Counted from the stretch's first letter, positions 17,177 through 27,045 are shown. The stretch: 61,089 nt of DNA from an uncultured Alphaproteobacteria bacterium (GCA_944391465.1 CALXTS010000008.1:1-61089), one strand, 5' to 3'. A program made the numbers and translations. Notes: generated from the sequence alone by a model not told the origin.

Positions 17177-18331
17177 ATGGATAATGCCGTCTGTCTTCAC
17201 AATGCAACAGTTTTAACCGGATTTTCCGTTATGGAAAAATGCGCGGTTTATATAAAAAACGGAAAGATAGCAGATGTTTATAGTGAAGAGAGATTTAAAA
17301 ACAAAAAATTTCCTCCTTCCGTAAAAATTATAGACGTAGAAGAAGCATATGTTGCTCCCGGAATGATAGATACACACATGCACGGAATTGGAGGATATCC
17401 GACAAACGACGGCGATTATAAAAGCATCTTGAAAATATCTGAAATTTTACCGCAATATGGCGTTACATCTTTTATACCCACCATAGGTGCTTGCCCTGAA
17501 AAAGAAATGATTAAATCTATTAAAGCGGTAGTAAAAGCAATGGGAAAAGAAACCGGGGCACACATCTTGGGAATACACTTGGAAGGACCGTTTTTATCAG
17601 CCGAACGCATTGGCGGACAAGAACTCAATGGTATCAGCATGCCAGACACTGGATTAATAGACCGTTTGTGGCATAGTGCAAAAGGAAAAATCATTAACAT
17701 GACGGTTGCTCCGGAACTTAAAGGAATGAGGGAACTGGCTCTGAATTGTATATCCAAAGGCATTATTCTCCAAGCCGGACACACAAACGCCACCTATAAA
17801 CAAATGATTGAAGGGATGCAAGTAAATATCATGCACGTTACGCATTTGTTTAACGCCATGAGACCCTTGCATCACAGAGAGCCCGGAGTTGTCGGAGCTG
17901 CATTAATACACCCTGAACTTTCTTGCGAGATAATCGGAGACGGTGTCCATGTAAATCCCAACTTAATTCATTTATTAATGAAAAGCAAACCACTCAGTCA
18001 ACTTGTTTTAATAACCGATTCTTTTTACTTAGCCAAAAGTAAATTATCGGAAGATTCGGAATACTATTTTAATGAGTGTTTTAAACGCAAATCAGACAAT
18101 GTGATTATCGGCTCAGGTATTTCAATGTTTGACGGATTAAAAAATCTTGTAAAATACGGTGTTCCGATAGAGAAAGCTATTCGCATGGCTTCTGCCAATC
18201 CGGCAACAATTATGAAACAACCGCATAAGGGATTTATTATACCGGGATTTGATGCGGACATTATAATATTTGACAAGAACTACCAAAAACTTCAAACTAT
18301 CATCAGCGGACAATTTATAAAGGAGGGCTAA
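17177..18331 (+). CDS. nagA: N-acetylglucosamine-6-phosphate deacetylase
   Basis: Protein of 384 aa, normal NagA length. It has the amidohydrolase motif DTHMHGIGG, HLEGPFLS, GHTNA, HLFNAMRPLHHREPG and the catalytic Asp in LVLITDSFYLA. It converts GlcNAc-6-P to GlcN-6-P and acetate in the cytoplasm. nagB follows after 1 nt with an AGGAGG site inside the nagA end, so the pair forms one catabolic operon for amino sugars from mucin, chitin or recycled cell wall. No PTS or NagC is present in the window. Confidence 0.95.
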   Translation: MDNAVCLHNATVLTGFSVMEKCAVYIKNGKIADVYSEERFKNKKFPPSVKIIDVEEAYVAPGMIDTHMHGIGGYPTNDGDYKSILKISEILPQYGVTSFIPTIGACPEKEMIKSIKAVVKAMGKETGAHILGIHLEGPFLSAERIGGQELNGISMPDTGLIDRLWHSAKGKIINMTVAPELKGMRELALNCISKGIILQAGHTNATYKQMIEGMQVNIMHVTHLFNAMRPLHHREPGVVGAALIHPELSCEIIGDGVHVNPNLIHLLMKSKPLSQLVLITDSFYLAKSKLSEDSEYYFNECFKRKSDNVIIGSGISMFDGLKNLVKYGVPIEKAIRMASANPATIMKQPHKGFIIPGFDADIIIFDKNYQKLQTIISGQFIKEG

Positions 18332-18332
18332 A

Positions 18333-19124
18333 ATGCGCGTAATTATAAAAAACAACTATAACGACTGCTCCCAATGGGCGGCTCACTATGTAGCATATAA
18401 AATAAAAGCCTTCCGCCCAACAGCAAAAAAACCTTTTGTTTTAGGGCTTCCGACAGGCTCTACACCACTTGGAATGTACAAAGCCTTAATTGAAATGTAC
18501 CAACAAGGAAAACTTTCTTTTGAAAACGTCGTAACTTTTAATATGGATGAATATATCGGATTAGATGCCGACCACCCCCAAAGTTATCACTATTATATGC
18601 AAGAAAATTTCTTTAAACATATAAACATTCCCAAAGCCAATATTCACATGTTGAACGGAATGACTAAAGACTACACGAAAGAATGTGAACTCTATGAACA
18701 ATCAATCAAAAATTACGGCAAAATACACTTATTTATAGGCGGTGTCGGGGAAGATGGACATATAGCCTTCAATGAGCCCGGTTCATCATTAAGCTCACGA
18801 ACTCGTGTTAAAACCTTAACCCAAGATACCATTGTCGCAAACTCAAGATTTTTTGACAATGATACAAGCAAAGTTCCTCATACGGTTCTAACGGTCGGCA
18901 TCGGAACGGTTATGGATGCGGAAGAAGTCCTAATTATGGGAACAGGAAACAAAAAAGCCCGAGCCATTCATCATGCAATTGAAGGGAGCATCAATCACAT
19001 GTGGCCCATCAGCATTCTGCAAATGCATCAACACGGTATAATTCTTTGTGATGAAGAAGCAACGCGTGAATTAAGGGCAGATACCGTTTGCTATTTTAAG
19101 GATATTGAAAAACAAAAGTTTTAA
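18333..19124 (+). CDS. nagB: Glucosamine-6-phosphate deaminase
   Basis: Protein of 263 aa (E. coli 266). Motifs are GLPTGSTPLGMYKAL, FNMDEYIGL, HLFIGGVGEDGHIAFNEPGSS and TVGIGTVMDAEEVLI. It converts GlcN-6-P to fructose-6-P and ammonium, feeding amino sugars into glycolysis. It is the second gene of the nagAB operon, with a strong AGGAGG RBS overlapping the nagA 3' end. Confidence 0.96.
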   Translation: MRVIIKNNYNDCSQWAAHYVAYKIKAFRPTAKKPFVLGLPTGSTPLGMYKALIEMYQQGKLSFENVVTFNMDEYIGLDADHPQSYHYYMQENFFKHINIPKANIHMLNGMTKDYTKECELYEQSIKNYGKIHLFIGGVGEDGHIAFNEPGSSLSSRTRVKTLTQDTIVANSRFFDNDTSKVPHTVLTVGIGTVMDAEEVLIMGTGNKKARAIHHAIEGSINHMWPISILQMHQHGIILCDEEATRELRADTVCYFKDIEKQKF

Positions 19125-19216
19125 CAATAAATCAATTAATTATTTATTTTTTGAATAAAATGGTATATAAATAATTATTAGACATATCTTCCAAAAACCA
19201 GAAAGGAAAAGATATC

Positions 19217-20122
19217 ATGTTAAATATTATAAAAAAAGCATATCGATTATTCTTCTCTAACCTTCCGATAATCTTAATCTTCAGCATTCCGCTTTTAATA
19301 TTAAATGCCGTTAATATTGCTAATGCAAATAATGAAGACGTTTCGTTAGGTTTGCATTACTTTTTGGTCAGCCTTATATTTTTAGCGCCACTCGTTAGCG
19401 CCGGAACAGATATTGCTATATACCAATTGTTTTTTAAATATAAAATCATCAATCCTTTCCGCAATATAAAAACACTGTTTTTATATCTGGTTGTTCAATT
19501 TGTAATAGGCCTTATCGCCGTTGCTCCGATATTCGTATTCCACAGCTTATTAAGCAACTTCATAACAAATGAAGCTATTTCGCTCTCCTTAGCTGTCTTT
19601 ATTAACATGTTTGCAGGATTTTATATTTTAGCACGTTTTAACATCATTTTACCGCTAATCATTCAAGAAAAAATCCCCGGGTATAAAGATTTCCTAAAAA
19701 TGACAAATCAGAAATATTTGAGTTGGGTTGGTGTTAGTTTTGCAATTTATCTTCCCTACCTTCTGATTAACTATTTTATTCCTAATGCATATGTAAATAT
19801 GTTTTTTGTAACCTTGGCAATGGTTTTATTTCATAGCTTTTCGGCAGCCTACGCTCTTGAAAACAAATTAGTAACAACGGGGCCGGCAGAACAGATTATT
19901 CCTGAAAAATCATCAAAACCCAAAATACAAAAAGAAAAACATGCAGAACCCAAACTTGCAATGCCTCCGAGATTAAAACAGGCTATTGAAGAAAAAGAGG
20001 GAACCGCCAAAGCAGAAAAACATATCAAAAAAACCGTCACCAGAAAAGTTCCCAAAACAAAAAGCTCAAAACCTAAAATTGCTAAATTGGCATCACGAGC
20101 AGATATCAAAGACAAGAAATAA
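19217..20122 (+). CDS. Polytopic membrane protein with a basic Lys/Pro/Ala tail
   Basis: Protein of 301 aa. Residues 1-215 hold about six hydrophobic segments (NLPIILIFSIPLLILNAV, FLVSLIFLAPLVSAG, LFLYLVVQFVIGLIAVAPIFVF and others). The last roughly 85 residues are a hydrophilic low-complexity tail rich in Lys, Pro, Glu and Ala, rather like DNA- or RNA-binding tails. The membrane half faintly recalls DUF975/YciC-type proteins, but I do not assign a family. It stands 92 bp after nagB with its own AGAAAGGAA site and ends at a terminator. Confidence 0.7.
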   Translation: MLNIIKKAYRLFFSNLPIILIFSIPLLILNAVNIANANNEDVSLGLHYFLVSLIFLAPLVSAGTDIAIYQLFFKYKIINPFRNIKTLFLYLVVQFVIGLIAVAPIFVFHSLLSNFITNEAISLSLAVFINMFAGFYILARFNIILPLIIQEKIPGYKDFLKMTNQKYLSWVGVSFAIYLPYLLINYFIPNAYVNMFFVTLAMVLFHSFSAAYALENKLVTTGPAEQIIPEKSSKPKIQKEKHAEPKLAMPPRLKQAIEEKEGTAKAEKHIKKTVTRKVPKTKSSKPKIAKLASRADIKDKK

Positions 20123-20160
20123 AAATAAAATCCCCTGTTAATTTACAGGGGATTTTATTT
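20123..20160 (+). terminator. Intrinsic terminator
   Basis: A 16-bp perfect stem (AAATAAAATCCCCTGT / ACAGGGGATTTTATTT) right after the stop at 20122. Confidence 0.9.
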
Positions 20161-20166
20161 TATAGC

Positions 20167-20204
20167 AAAAGGGAGGATTATATAAAAAATATAAACCTCC
20201 CTTT
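20167..20204 (-). terminator. Probable terminator of pheST
   Basis: On the minus strand AAAGGGAGG, an AT-rich inner stem, then CCTCCC followed by TTTTGC, 6 bp beyond the pheT stop. The T run is short. Confidence 0.6.
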
Positions 20205-20209
20205 TAATA

Positions 20210-22597
20210 TTAATCTCTGAGACTACCGTTGGTCTTTTTCGTAACCTCAACAATAACCTTATTCATCAAATTTTCAATATCTTGATCACTGAAAGTATTT
20301 TCTTTCGGTTGGAACGTAACTGTCAAAGCCAAAGACTTTTTGTCCTGCGGAAGATTATTACCTTCATAAACATCAAAAATACGAACATCAGTAATGTAAT
20401 TACGATCTGCATTTCTGGCCGCAGCAATAACATCTGAGGTCTTAACTTCTTTACCAACAACAAATGCAAAATCCTTATCCAACGGCTGAAAAGCATAAAG
20501 CTCAAGTTTTTTCTTAGCTTTATCGTGAGAAATTCTTGGTTGAGGAATATTGCTCAAATAAACCTCAAAAGCAACAACTCTTTGCTTAATTCCCATTTTT
20601 TTACAAACAGTCGGATGCAACTCACCAAAATAAGCAATTACATTTTTTCCAAGCCGCAAAGTTCCGCTCCTTCCCGGATGATAATATTCCGGAGCATCAA
20701 GACTTATTTGTGCGTTATCGTAAGGACCATTCGCCGCAGCAATCGCAGCTAAAGCATCAGCTTTTGCATCAAAAACATCAAAATCACGCTGCTCACCTAA
20801 CCAATGTTTTTTAGATGTCTGACCTGAACGCAAACCGCAAGCGACCATAAACTGCTCACCTGGTTTTGTACCATAAAATTCAGGACCAACCTCAAACAAC
20901 GAAACATTTGCGTACCCGCGTGAAATATTATTTTTCAAACCCAAAAGCAAATTCGGTAAAATTGAAGGACGCATCTCATCAAGCTCTGCCGTAATCGGAT
21001 TAAATAATTTAATGGCCCCTCTTCCTTTACGAAAATCTTGCGCAATTTTTGAATCCGTAAAACTCCAAGTCACGGTTTCTAACATACCACGTGAAGCCAA
21101 TTCGTGTTTTACGGTAACAACACGACGCTGTTCCGGCGTTAAAACTTGCTTAGGGAACTTACCATGAGGCAATGACTCAGCCGGAATATGGTCCAAACCA
21201 ATCATCCGAACAACTTCCTCAATCAAATCATGCTCCCCCTCAATATCACCGCGCCATGTTGGAGAAACTGCTTTAATCTGCTCACCTTCATCAGAGGTTT
21301 CAAAACCAAGATTATTTAATATCTCTACAATTTTAGCTTTAGAAACATCTAATCCGACAAAATCCTTCATCCGAGAAGGACGAATATAAGCGACACGAGG
21401 CTCAACTTCTTCATTTCCGCAAACCATAATTTCGGAAACTTCTCCGCCACAAATATCGGTAATCAACTGTGTAGCATAATCCGAACCCAAAATATTAGAC
21501 TTTGGATCAACCCAACGCTCATAACGATAACGAGAGTCTGAATCAATTTGAAATTTACGTCCCGTTCTGGCAATACATTCCGGTTTAAATAAAGCGCATT
21601 CCAAAAATACGTTTTGAGTTTCTTCAGAACAGCCTTTTGCCAAGCCGCCCATAATTCCACCCAAACACTGAATACCTTCATCATCACAAATTCCTAAGGA
21701 CTTTGTGTCCAAAGAATATTCTTTTTCATCCAAAGCAGTAAATTTTTCACCATCTTTTGCCATGCGAATAACAATATCGCCTTTTATTTTATCGGCATCA
21801 AAAACATGCAAAGGACGAGCCAAATCATAATTGATATAATTAGTAACATCTACCAGCGGAGAGATTGAGCGCAACCCGATAGCCGTTAAACGATTTTTCA
21901 TCCATTTCGGAGTTTCTGCCTTGTTATTAACATGACGAATATAGCGTCCGACATAAGTTGGGCAGGCGTCAAAATCTTCAACTTTTACCTTAATTGGGCT
22001 TGCGAATGCACTGTTTTTCTTAATGATATTTAACGGTTTTAATTTTCCGAGGCCGGCCGCTGCCAAATCTCTTGCAACACCGCGTACCCCCAAACATTCA
22101 GCTCTGTTTGGCGTAATAGAAATCTCAATAACCGGATCAATATCCAAAACTTCAGCCGCCGGAATTCCGATTTGAGTGTCGGCAGGAAGTTCAATAATAC
22201 CTGTATGGTCATCACCTACTCCCAACTCTTTTTCAGAACACATCATACCAAAACTCTCAACGCCGCGAATTTTTCCGACTTTCAAAACCTCGTTATAACA
22301 AGGTATGACAACACCCACAGGAGCAAAAATACCTTTTAATCCTTGATGACAATTCGGGGCTCCGCAAACAACCTGTAGTTTTTCTTTTCCGGTATTAACG
22401 GTTAACAAACCCAAGTGATCAGAATCCGGATGTTTTTCATAAGTTTCAACAACTGCTGTAACAAAACCTTCTAACTTGCTGGCAGGATTGAAAACTTCTT
22501 CAACCTCAAGACCGATTTTAGTTAATGTTTCAGCAATCTCATCAACAGAAGCGTTTGTATCCAAATGCTCTTTCAACCAAGATAAAGTAAATTTCAT
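20210..22597 (-). CDS. pheT: Phenylalanyl-tRNA synthetase beta subunit
   Basis: Protein of 795 aa, normal for bacterial PheT. Order: N-terminal MKFTLSWLKEHLDT, a tRNA-binding OB domain (about 40-150, VVCGAPNCHQGLKG), the B3/4 editing domain, B5 (YIRPSRMKDFVGLDVSKA), a catalytic-like core (SFTDSKIAQDFR, FNPITAELDEMRPSILPNLL) and a C-terminal anticodon-binding FDX-ACB domain. With PheS it forms the alpha2-beta2 enzyme charging tRNA-Phe. Its start overlaps the pheS stop by 4 bp (ATGA). Confidence 0.97.
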   Translation of the reverse strand: MKFTLSWLKEHLDTNASVDEIAETLTKIGLEVEEVFNPASKLEGFVTAVVETYEKHPDSDHLGLLTVNTGKEKLQVVCGAPNCHQGLKGIFAPVGVVIPCYNEVLKVGKIRGVESFGMMCSEKELGVGDDHTGIIELPADTQIGIPAAEVLDIDPVIEISITPNRAECLGVRGVARDLAAAGLGKLKPLNIIKKNSAFASPIKVKVEDFDACPTYVGRYIRHVNNKAETPKWMKNRLTAIGLRSISPLVDVTNYINYDLARPLHVFDADKIKGDIVIRMAKDGEKFTALDEKEYSLDTKSLGICDDEGIQCLGGIMGGLAKGCSEETQNVFLECALFKPECIARTGRKFQIDSDSRYRYERWVDPKSNILGSDYATQLITDICGGEVSEIMVCGNEEVEPRVAYIRPSRMKDFVGLDVSKAKIVEILNNLGFETSDEGEQIKAVSPTWRGDIEGEHDLIEEVVRMIGLDHIPAESLPHGKFPKQVLTPEQRRVVTVKHELASRGMLETVTWSFTDSKIAQDFRKGRGAIKLFNPITAELDEMRPSILPNLLLGLKNNISRGYANVSLFEVGPEFYGTKPGEQFMVACGLRSGQTSKKHWLGEQRDFDVFDAKADALAAIAAANGPYDNAQISLDAPEYYHPGRSGTLRLGKNVIAYFGELHPTVCKKMGIKQRVVAFEVYLSNIPQPRISHDKAKKKLELYAFQPLDKDFAFVVGKEVKTSDVIAAARNADRNYITDVRIFDVYEGNNLPQDKKSLALTVTFQPKENTFSDQDIENLMNKVIVEVTKKTNGSLRD

Positions 22598-23697
22598 CGT
22601 GCAATACCTCCGTTATTGCTTAACCCGCCGGTCATTGAAGACTCATCAAGCGGAACAAAACCATAATGCTTAAGCCATCTGACATCAGATTCAAAGAATG
22701 TACGCAAATCCGGAATTCCATATTTGAGCATCGCTAAACGATCAATTCCGAGCCCAAAAGCAAACCCTTGATACTCATTAGGATCAATTCCGCCGGCTTT
22801 CAACACATTCGGATGAACCATACCGCAACCCAAAATTTCCAACCAATCTGTACCGGCTCCGATTTTAAGTTCGGTCTTAGTCTTCTTACAACCAATATCC
22901 ATTTCAGCAGAAGGTTCGGTAAACGGAAAATAAGAAGGGCGATAACGTACGGGAATATCATCAAGCTCAAAAAAGGCCTTCACAAAATCATACAAACAGC
23001 CCTTCAAATGTGCCAAGGTAATATTTTTATCAATAACCAATCCCTCGACCTGATGAAACATCGGCGTGTGAGTAGCATCATAATCCGAACGATAAGTACG
23101 TCCCGGAGCAATAATCCTGATAGGAGGCTTTCTATTTTCCATCGTACGAATTTGTACGGGAGATGTATGAGTTCTGACAACAAAACTATCATCAAAATCT
23201 TGACTCTCGGGATTAGGAATATAGAAAGTATCCTGCATCTGGCGAGCCGGATGATTGGCAGGCATGTTTAACGCATTAAAATTATGGAATTGATCTTCAA
23301 TATCCGGACCTTCGGCAACATCAAAACCCATCTCACCGAAAATAGCCACAACCTCTTCATAAATTTTGCTGACAGGGTGAATTCTACCCTGATTTTCAGG
23401 ACGAATAGGTAAGGTTACATCAATCGCCTCATTTTTAAGTTTAGCATTAAGCTCTTTTTCTTCCAGAAGAGACTTTTGAGTTTCAAGAACCTTTTCTACT
23501 TCAGATTTCAAAATGTTTAAGTTTTTGCCCATTTCTTTTTTTTCTTCAACGGACAAAGCACTCAAACCTTTCATCAACTCTGTAATTGTTCCTTTTTTAC
23601 CCAAAACTGAAACTCTAATATCTTCAAGCTCTTTAATATTTTGAGCTTTATTAACTGAAGCAACAATTTCAGATTTCAAAATTTCTAAATTTTCCAT
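22594..23697 (-). CDS. pheS: Phenylalanyl-tRNA synthetase alpha subunit
   Basis: Protein of 367 aa with an N-terminal coiled coil (residues about 1-100), then class II motifs: GFDVAEGPDIEDQFHNFNALN, HPARQMQDTFYIP, motif 2 FHQVEGLVIDK and motif 3 GFAFGLGIDRLAML. It activates Phe and transfers it to tRNA-Phe with PheT. It is slightly longer than E. coli PheS (327). The C-terminal tail (SSMTGGLSNNGG) is short and Gly/Ser-rich. It lies downstream of rpmI-rplT, as in many bacteria. Confidence 0.97.
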   Translation of the reverse strand: MENLEILKSEIVASVNKAQNIKELEDIRVSVLGKKGTITELMKGLSALSVEEKKEMGKNLNILKSEVEKVLETQKSLLEEKELNAKLKNEAIDVTLPIRPENQGRIHPVSKIYEEVVAIFGEMGFDVAEGPDIEDQFHNFNALNMPANHPARQMQDTFYIPNPESQDFDDSFVVRTHTSPVQIRTMENRKPPIRIIAPGRTYRSDYDATHTPMFHQVEGLVIDKNITLAHLKGCLYDFVKAFFELDDIPVRYRPSYFPFTEPSAEMDIGCKKTKTELKIGAGTDWLEILGCGMVHPNVLKAGGIDPNEYQGFAFGLGIDRLAMLKYGIPDLRTFFESDVRWLKHYGFVPLDESSMTGGLSNNGGIAR

Positions 23698-23821
23698 ATT
23701 TCCACCATAAACATTTTAATTTTGCCGCCAGAATATATTATTCAAGAAACAAGATTTAAAACAGTAAAAGAGTCTAACCTGATTGCTCAAGTCGACTCTT
23801 TTACATCAATTTCAGAATTTA

Positions 23822-24181
23822 TTACTTGCTTAAAGCAGCCTTAACTTGGTCAACCAATTTTGCGAAAGTTTCGGGCTCTCTAACAGCGATATCTGCCAAC
23901 ACTTTACGATCAAGCTCAATACCAGCTTTGGCGAGCCCGCTCATAAATCGAGAATAAGTCATATCATACAAACGTGTTGCGGCATTAATTCTTTGAATCC
24001 ACAGAGAACGGAAGTTTCTCTTCTTAGCTCTTCTGTCACGATAAGCATATTGTAATGCTTTTTCAACTTTTTCAACAGCTACTCTGAAAACGTTTTTATT
24101 ACGACCTCTGTAACCTTTAGCCATATTCAAAACTTTTTTATGGCGAGCACGAGCTGTTACACCTCTTTTAATACGAGACAT
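23822..24181 (-). CDS. rplT: 50S ribosomal protein L20
   Basis: Protein of 119 aa, standard length: [51 protein letters not shown]. It binds 23S rRNA early in 50S assembly and is often an autoregulator of the infC-rpmI-rplT operon. It lies 15 bp after rpmI. infC is not in the window directly upstream of rpmI. Confidence 0.98.
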   Translation of the reverse strand: MSRIKRGVTARARHKKVLNMAKGYRGRNKNVFRVAVEKVEKALQYAYRDRRAKKRNFRSLWIQRINAATRLYDMTYSRFMSGLAKAGIELDRKVLADIAVREPETFAKLVDQVKAALSK

Positions 24182-24196
24182 CTTCTTTTCTCCCTA

Positions 24197-24394
24197 CTAC
24201 AAATACGGCATAAATTGTTTAACAATCTGAACGTCAACATTAGCAACCAATGTTGTACCGCGAGCTTGTCTTTTCATTTTTTGAGTTTTGCAGAAGAGGC
24301 AGTGTCTCTTTTTAGCAAAGTTTCTTTTTAATTTTCCGGTACCGGTAACGCTGAAGCGTTTTTTAGCGGCACTCTTAGTTTTCAATTTAGGCAT
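24197..24394 (-). CDS. rpmI: 50S ribosomal protein L35
   Basis: Protein of 65 aa starting MPKLKTKSAAKKRFSVTG. The ATG at 24394 is used rather than one seven codons upstream, because L35 proteins begin exactly here and GAAAGG lies before it. KMKRQARGT is conserved. HCLFCKTQ replaces the more usual HRLISHKSQ-like loop and carries a CxxC. Confidence 0.97.
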   Translation of the reverse strand: MPKLKTKSAAKKRFSVTGTGKLKRNFAKKRHCLFCKTQKMKRQARGTTLVANVDVQIVKQFMPYL

Positions 24395-24434
24395 TTTAAT
24401 CCCTTTCAAATTCAAAAATAAATTGGATTTTTAG

Positions 24435-24469
24435 GAGTCGTCAGGCATGCCGATTAGCCCGATGGACTC
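24435..24469 (-). promoter_or_regulatory. Possible structured leader of rpmI-rplT
   Basis: On the minus strand, 40 nt before rpmI, GAGTC pairs with GACTC and, inside, CGGGC pairs with GCCTG around a 10-nt loop. Ribosomal protein operons often carry such leaders for L20 autoregulation, but I cannot show the L20-site resemblance. Between here and 24722 the gap otherwise contains only a short CCTCA/TGAGG hairpin near 24540 and AT-rich spacer. Confidence 0.35.
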
Positions 24470-24722
24470 TCATCAAGCGCGTTTATACACTTTAAACACA
24501 CGAAAAGCAAGTATTTTTTTCTATTAATTTTTTGCAACCTCAGCTTTTGAGGCCACCTTAGGAAAAATATACTTTAATCCCCGATAATCCTAGATAGCTC
24601 AACCAGCATGTTCAACACACCCACGCCTATCTCCAACCAAAAGAGCGGCCCATATTTCCGACAACAACAATCATCGTAAAAAAAAGCCTAGAAAGCAAAA
24701 GAGAGCTCCAAATAGCCAATAA

Positions 24723-24998
24723 TTAAGCCATTAATTTTTTTAAGGTACTGGAAGTATTTTTAACTTGTTTAATAATCCCGATAATTCCCAAAATCGAAAT
24801 CAAAATATAAACAGCATCAGCCAAAGTAACGCCAACGACGCCGGGAATAACACGATTAAAAGGCATCAAAGCCGCTAATTGAAACAGCTAGAAACAAATC
24901 GGCCACATACCGCAAAATTGTAAAATCATTCCCAATCTAAAACCGAACCACACCGGATGAGCTTTCATACTTTCAAGATTCCCCATCCGTTTTATCAT
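24723..24998 (-). pseudogene. Decayed small membrane-protein gene downstream of lolD
   Basis: The start ATG at 24996-24998 lies 5 bp after the lolD stop. The frame reads MIKRMGNLESMKAHPVWFG, then needs a one-base shift to continue RLGMILQFCGMWPICF. A TAG (near 24888) follows, then LFQLAALMPFNRVIPG, VVGVTLADAVYILISILG and a Lys-rich end before TAA. The original product was a protein of about 90 aa with two to three membrane helices, co-transcribed with lolCD. One frameshift plus one nonsense codon show decay. Family not recognised. Confidence 0.6.
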
Positions 24999-25003
24999 TT
25001 CAT

Positions 25004-25726
25004 TTAGTAAAAGTTTTTATCACTGACAAATTTACTTGCCCGCATATCAATCAACTTACCTTCTTGGAGTTTAACTTTACGATCCATTCTGTCTGCCAAT
25101 TCAAAATTATGAGTAGCAATTAATGCAGACAGCCCTGTTTCTTTAACAATAGCCAACAACTCACCAAAAACAATTTCGGAAGTTTTCGGATCCAAATTTC
25201 CCGTAGGTTCATCTGCCAATAATAACTTCGGAGCATTGGCCAAAGCCCTGGCAATAGCCACACGTTGTTGCTCTCCGCCGGATAACTCGGCTGGTCGATG
25301 TTTAAATCTTTTTTCAAGCCCTAAACGTTTTAACAAACACTCGGCTTTTTCTTTAGCCTGTTTCATTGGCGTTCCGGCAATCAATTGCGGCAACATCACA
25401 TTTTCTGTTGCATCAAAGTCAGCTAAAAGATTATGATACTGATAAACAAAACCCAAATAATCACGTCGTAAAAGCGTCCTCATGCTGTCTCCGAGCTTTG
25501 AACAGCGTTGTCCATCTAAATAAATTTCCCCTTTGGTAGGCTGCTCCAAAAGCCCCGCTATTTGCAACATCGTTGACTTGCCTGAGCCAGAAGGACCGAT
25601 AAGAGCGACAACTTCGCCTTTTTCAATATCGAGATTCACGCCGCGCAAAACTTCTAAAGTCTGAGAACCCTGCTTAAAACTACGATAAACATTTTTTAAT
25701 TCTAAAGTCGGAGCATTTTTACTCAT
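25004..25726 (-). CDS. lolD: Lipoprotein-releasing ABC transporter ATP-binding protein LolD
   Basis: Protein of 240 aa from the ATG at 25726, which overlaps the end of the permease gene by 8 bp; the longer ORF upstream is an artefact. Walker A GPSGSGKST, Q-loop VYQYHNLLADF, signature LSGGEQQRVAIARAL, Walker B LLLADEPTG and H-loop ATHNFELA. The closest architecture is LolD of the LolCDE system that moves outer-membrane lipoproteins out of the inner membrane, and the adjacent permease confirms this. Confidence 0.93.
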   Translation of the reverse strand: MSKNAPTLELKNVYRSFKQGSQTLEVLRGVNLDIEKGEVVALIGPSGSGKSTMLQIAGLLEQPTKGEIYLDGQRCSKLGDSMRTLLRRDYLGFVYQYHNLLADFDATENVMLPQLIAGTPMKQAKEKAECLLKRLGLEKRFKHRPAELSGGEQQRVAIARALANAPKLLLADEPTGNLDPKTSEIVFGELLAIVKETGLSALIATHNFELADRMDRKVKLQEGKLIDMRASKFVSDKNFY

Positions 25727-26966
25727 AACGCAAAGCCTCCACAGGGTCAAATTTAGCGGCACGATACGCCGGATACAACGTCGCAAGGAAAGAAAGCAAT
25801 AAAGATATAACTGTAACGGTTAATACCTCAACATTATCAACCCTCGCCGGAAGTTTTGAAAGGAAATAGATTTCTGCTGAAAACAAGTCTCTCCCAGCAA
25901 TACTCTGCAAAAATTGCCGAATATTTTCAATATTATGACAAAACAATAAGCCTAAAACCAATCCGAGAGAAGTTCCGACAATACCAATAAAAGCACCATC
26001 CATAAAAAAGATACGCATAATCATTGCTTTACCGGCACCCATTGTTCTGAGAACGGCAATATCTCTTCCTTTATCTTTAACCAACATAATTAAACCCGTG
26101 ATGATATTAAAAGCAGCAACTAATATAATCAGCGTCAGAATTAAAAACATCACATTTCGTTCAACGGCAATAGCATTAAAAAAAGCCGCATTAGACTGCT
26201 TCCAATCATACACATAAGCGCCGGCATCAACACTTTCACTGATTGCGTGACGAACACTCCTTAACATTTTTTCATCATCTAACGTCACATCAATATGCGT
26301 AACCGCGCCTTTTAAGCTAAAATAAGTCTGAGCGGCATCTAAAGGCATAAAAATAAAATTTGAATCATATTCATACATTCCGGCATCAAAAGTTCCGATA
26401 ACCTGATAAGATTTCATCCGAGGCACACTGCCAAAAGCGGTAACCTTGCCGTTAGGAGATATTAAAGTTATTTTATCACCGGGGACGATACCCATTTTAG
26501 TCGCCAAACGCACTCCCATAACCACATTATCACCATGGAAATCGTCAAGATTTACATTTTTCATACTTTGAGCCAAAATCGGTTTCTTTTTAATATCCTC
26601 AGCCCGAATCCCTCTAACCATAGCTCCTTCGGCAGCTTTTCCGGCACTAACCAACAACTGATTTTCAATCATCGGAATAACAATGCTGACATGTTCAATT
26701 TCAGCCAATTCTTTAATTGCCTCTTTATAATTATTAAAAGGATACCCAAGGGGAGACATAATCCCGATATGCCCGTTAATACCCAAAATACGGCTTAACA
26801 ATTCATGCCGAAAACCATTCATCACAGACATAACGATAATTAATGTCGCCACCCCCAAAGCAATTCCGGTAAAGGCAAACCCCGTAATGACGGATATAAA
26901 GCCTTCCTTACGTTTAGCACGCAAATACCTCGTAGCAACCAATCTCTCAAATTTTGAAAACAACAT
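25719..26966 (-). CDS. lolC: Lipoprotein-releasing ABC transporter permease LolC/LolE
   Basis: Protein of 415 aa. N-terminal cytoplasmic and first membrane helix (RYLRAKRKEGFISVITGFAFTGIALGVATLIIVMSVMNGF), a large periplasmic domain (residues about 50-260), then three membrane helices (MFLILTLIILVAAFNIITGL, IGIVGTSLGLVLGLL, VLTVTVISLLLSFLATLYPA). This is the MacB/FtsX-like fold of LolC/E. A single permease gene suggests a homodimeric LolC2D2 (LolF-type) system, as in many alphaproteobacteria. RBS AGGGGAG. Confidence 0.93.
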   Translation of the reverse strand: MLFSKFERLVATRYLRAKRKEGFISVITGFAFTGIALGVATLIIVMSVMNGFRHELLSRILGINGHIGIMSPLGYPFNNYKEAIKELAEIEHVSIVIPMIENQLLVSAGKAAEGAMVRGIRAEDIKKKPILAQSMKNVNLDDFHGDNVVMGVRLATKMGIVPGDKITLISPNGKVTAFGSVPRMKSYQVIGTFDAGMYEYDSNFIFMPLDAAQTYFSLKGAVTHIDVTLDDEKMLRSVRHAISESVDAGAYVYDWKQSNAAFFNAIAVERNVMFLILTLIILVAAFNIITGLIMLVKDKGRDIAVLRTMGAGKAMIMRIFFMDGAFIGIVGTSLGLVLGLLFCHNIENIRQFLQSIAGRDLFSAEIYFLSKLPARVDNVEVLTVTVISLLLSFLATLYPAYRAAKFDPVEALRYE

Positions 26967-27045
26967 AAATATCTCCCCTTAATATTCAAATATTTATAGA
27001 GGTTTTAATAAAAGATTACAATAAAACATAACAAACAATGTGTAT

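Noticed and set aside
22768..23271. A 167-codon plus-strand open frame across pheS
   Set aside because: It is antisense to the catalytic core of pheS, which has all class II synthetase motifs; no RBS and no protein-like pattern.
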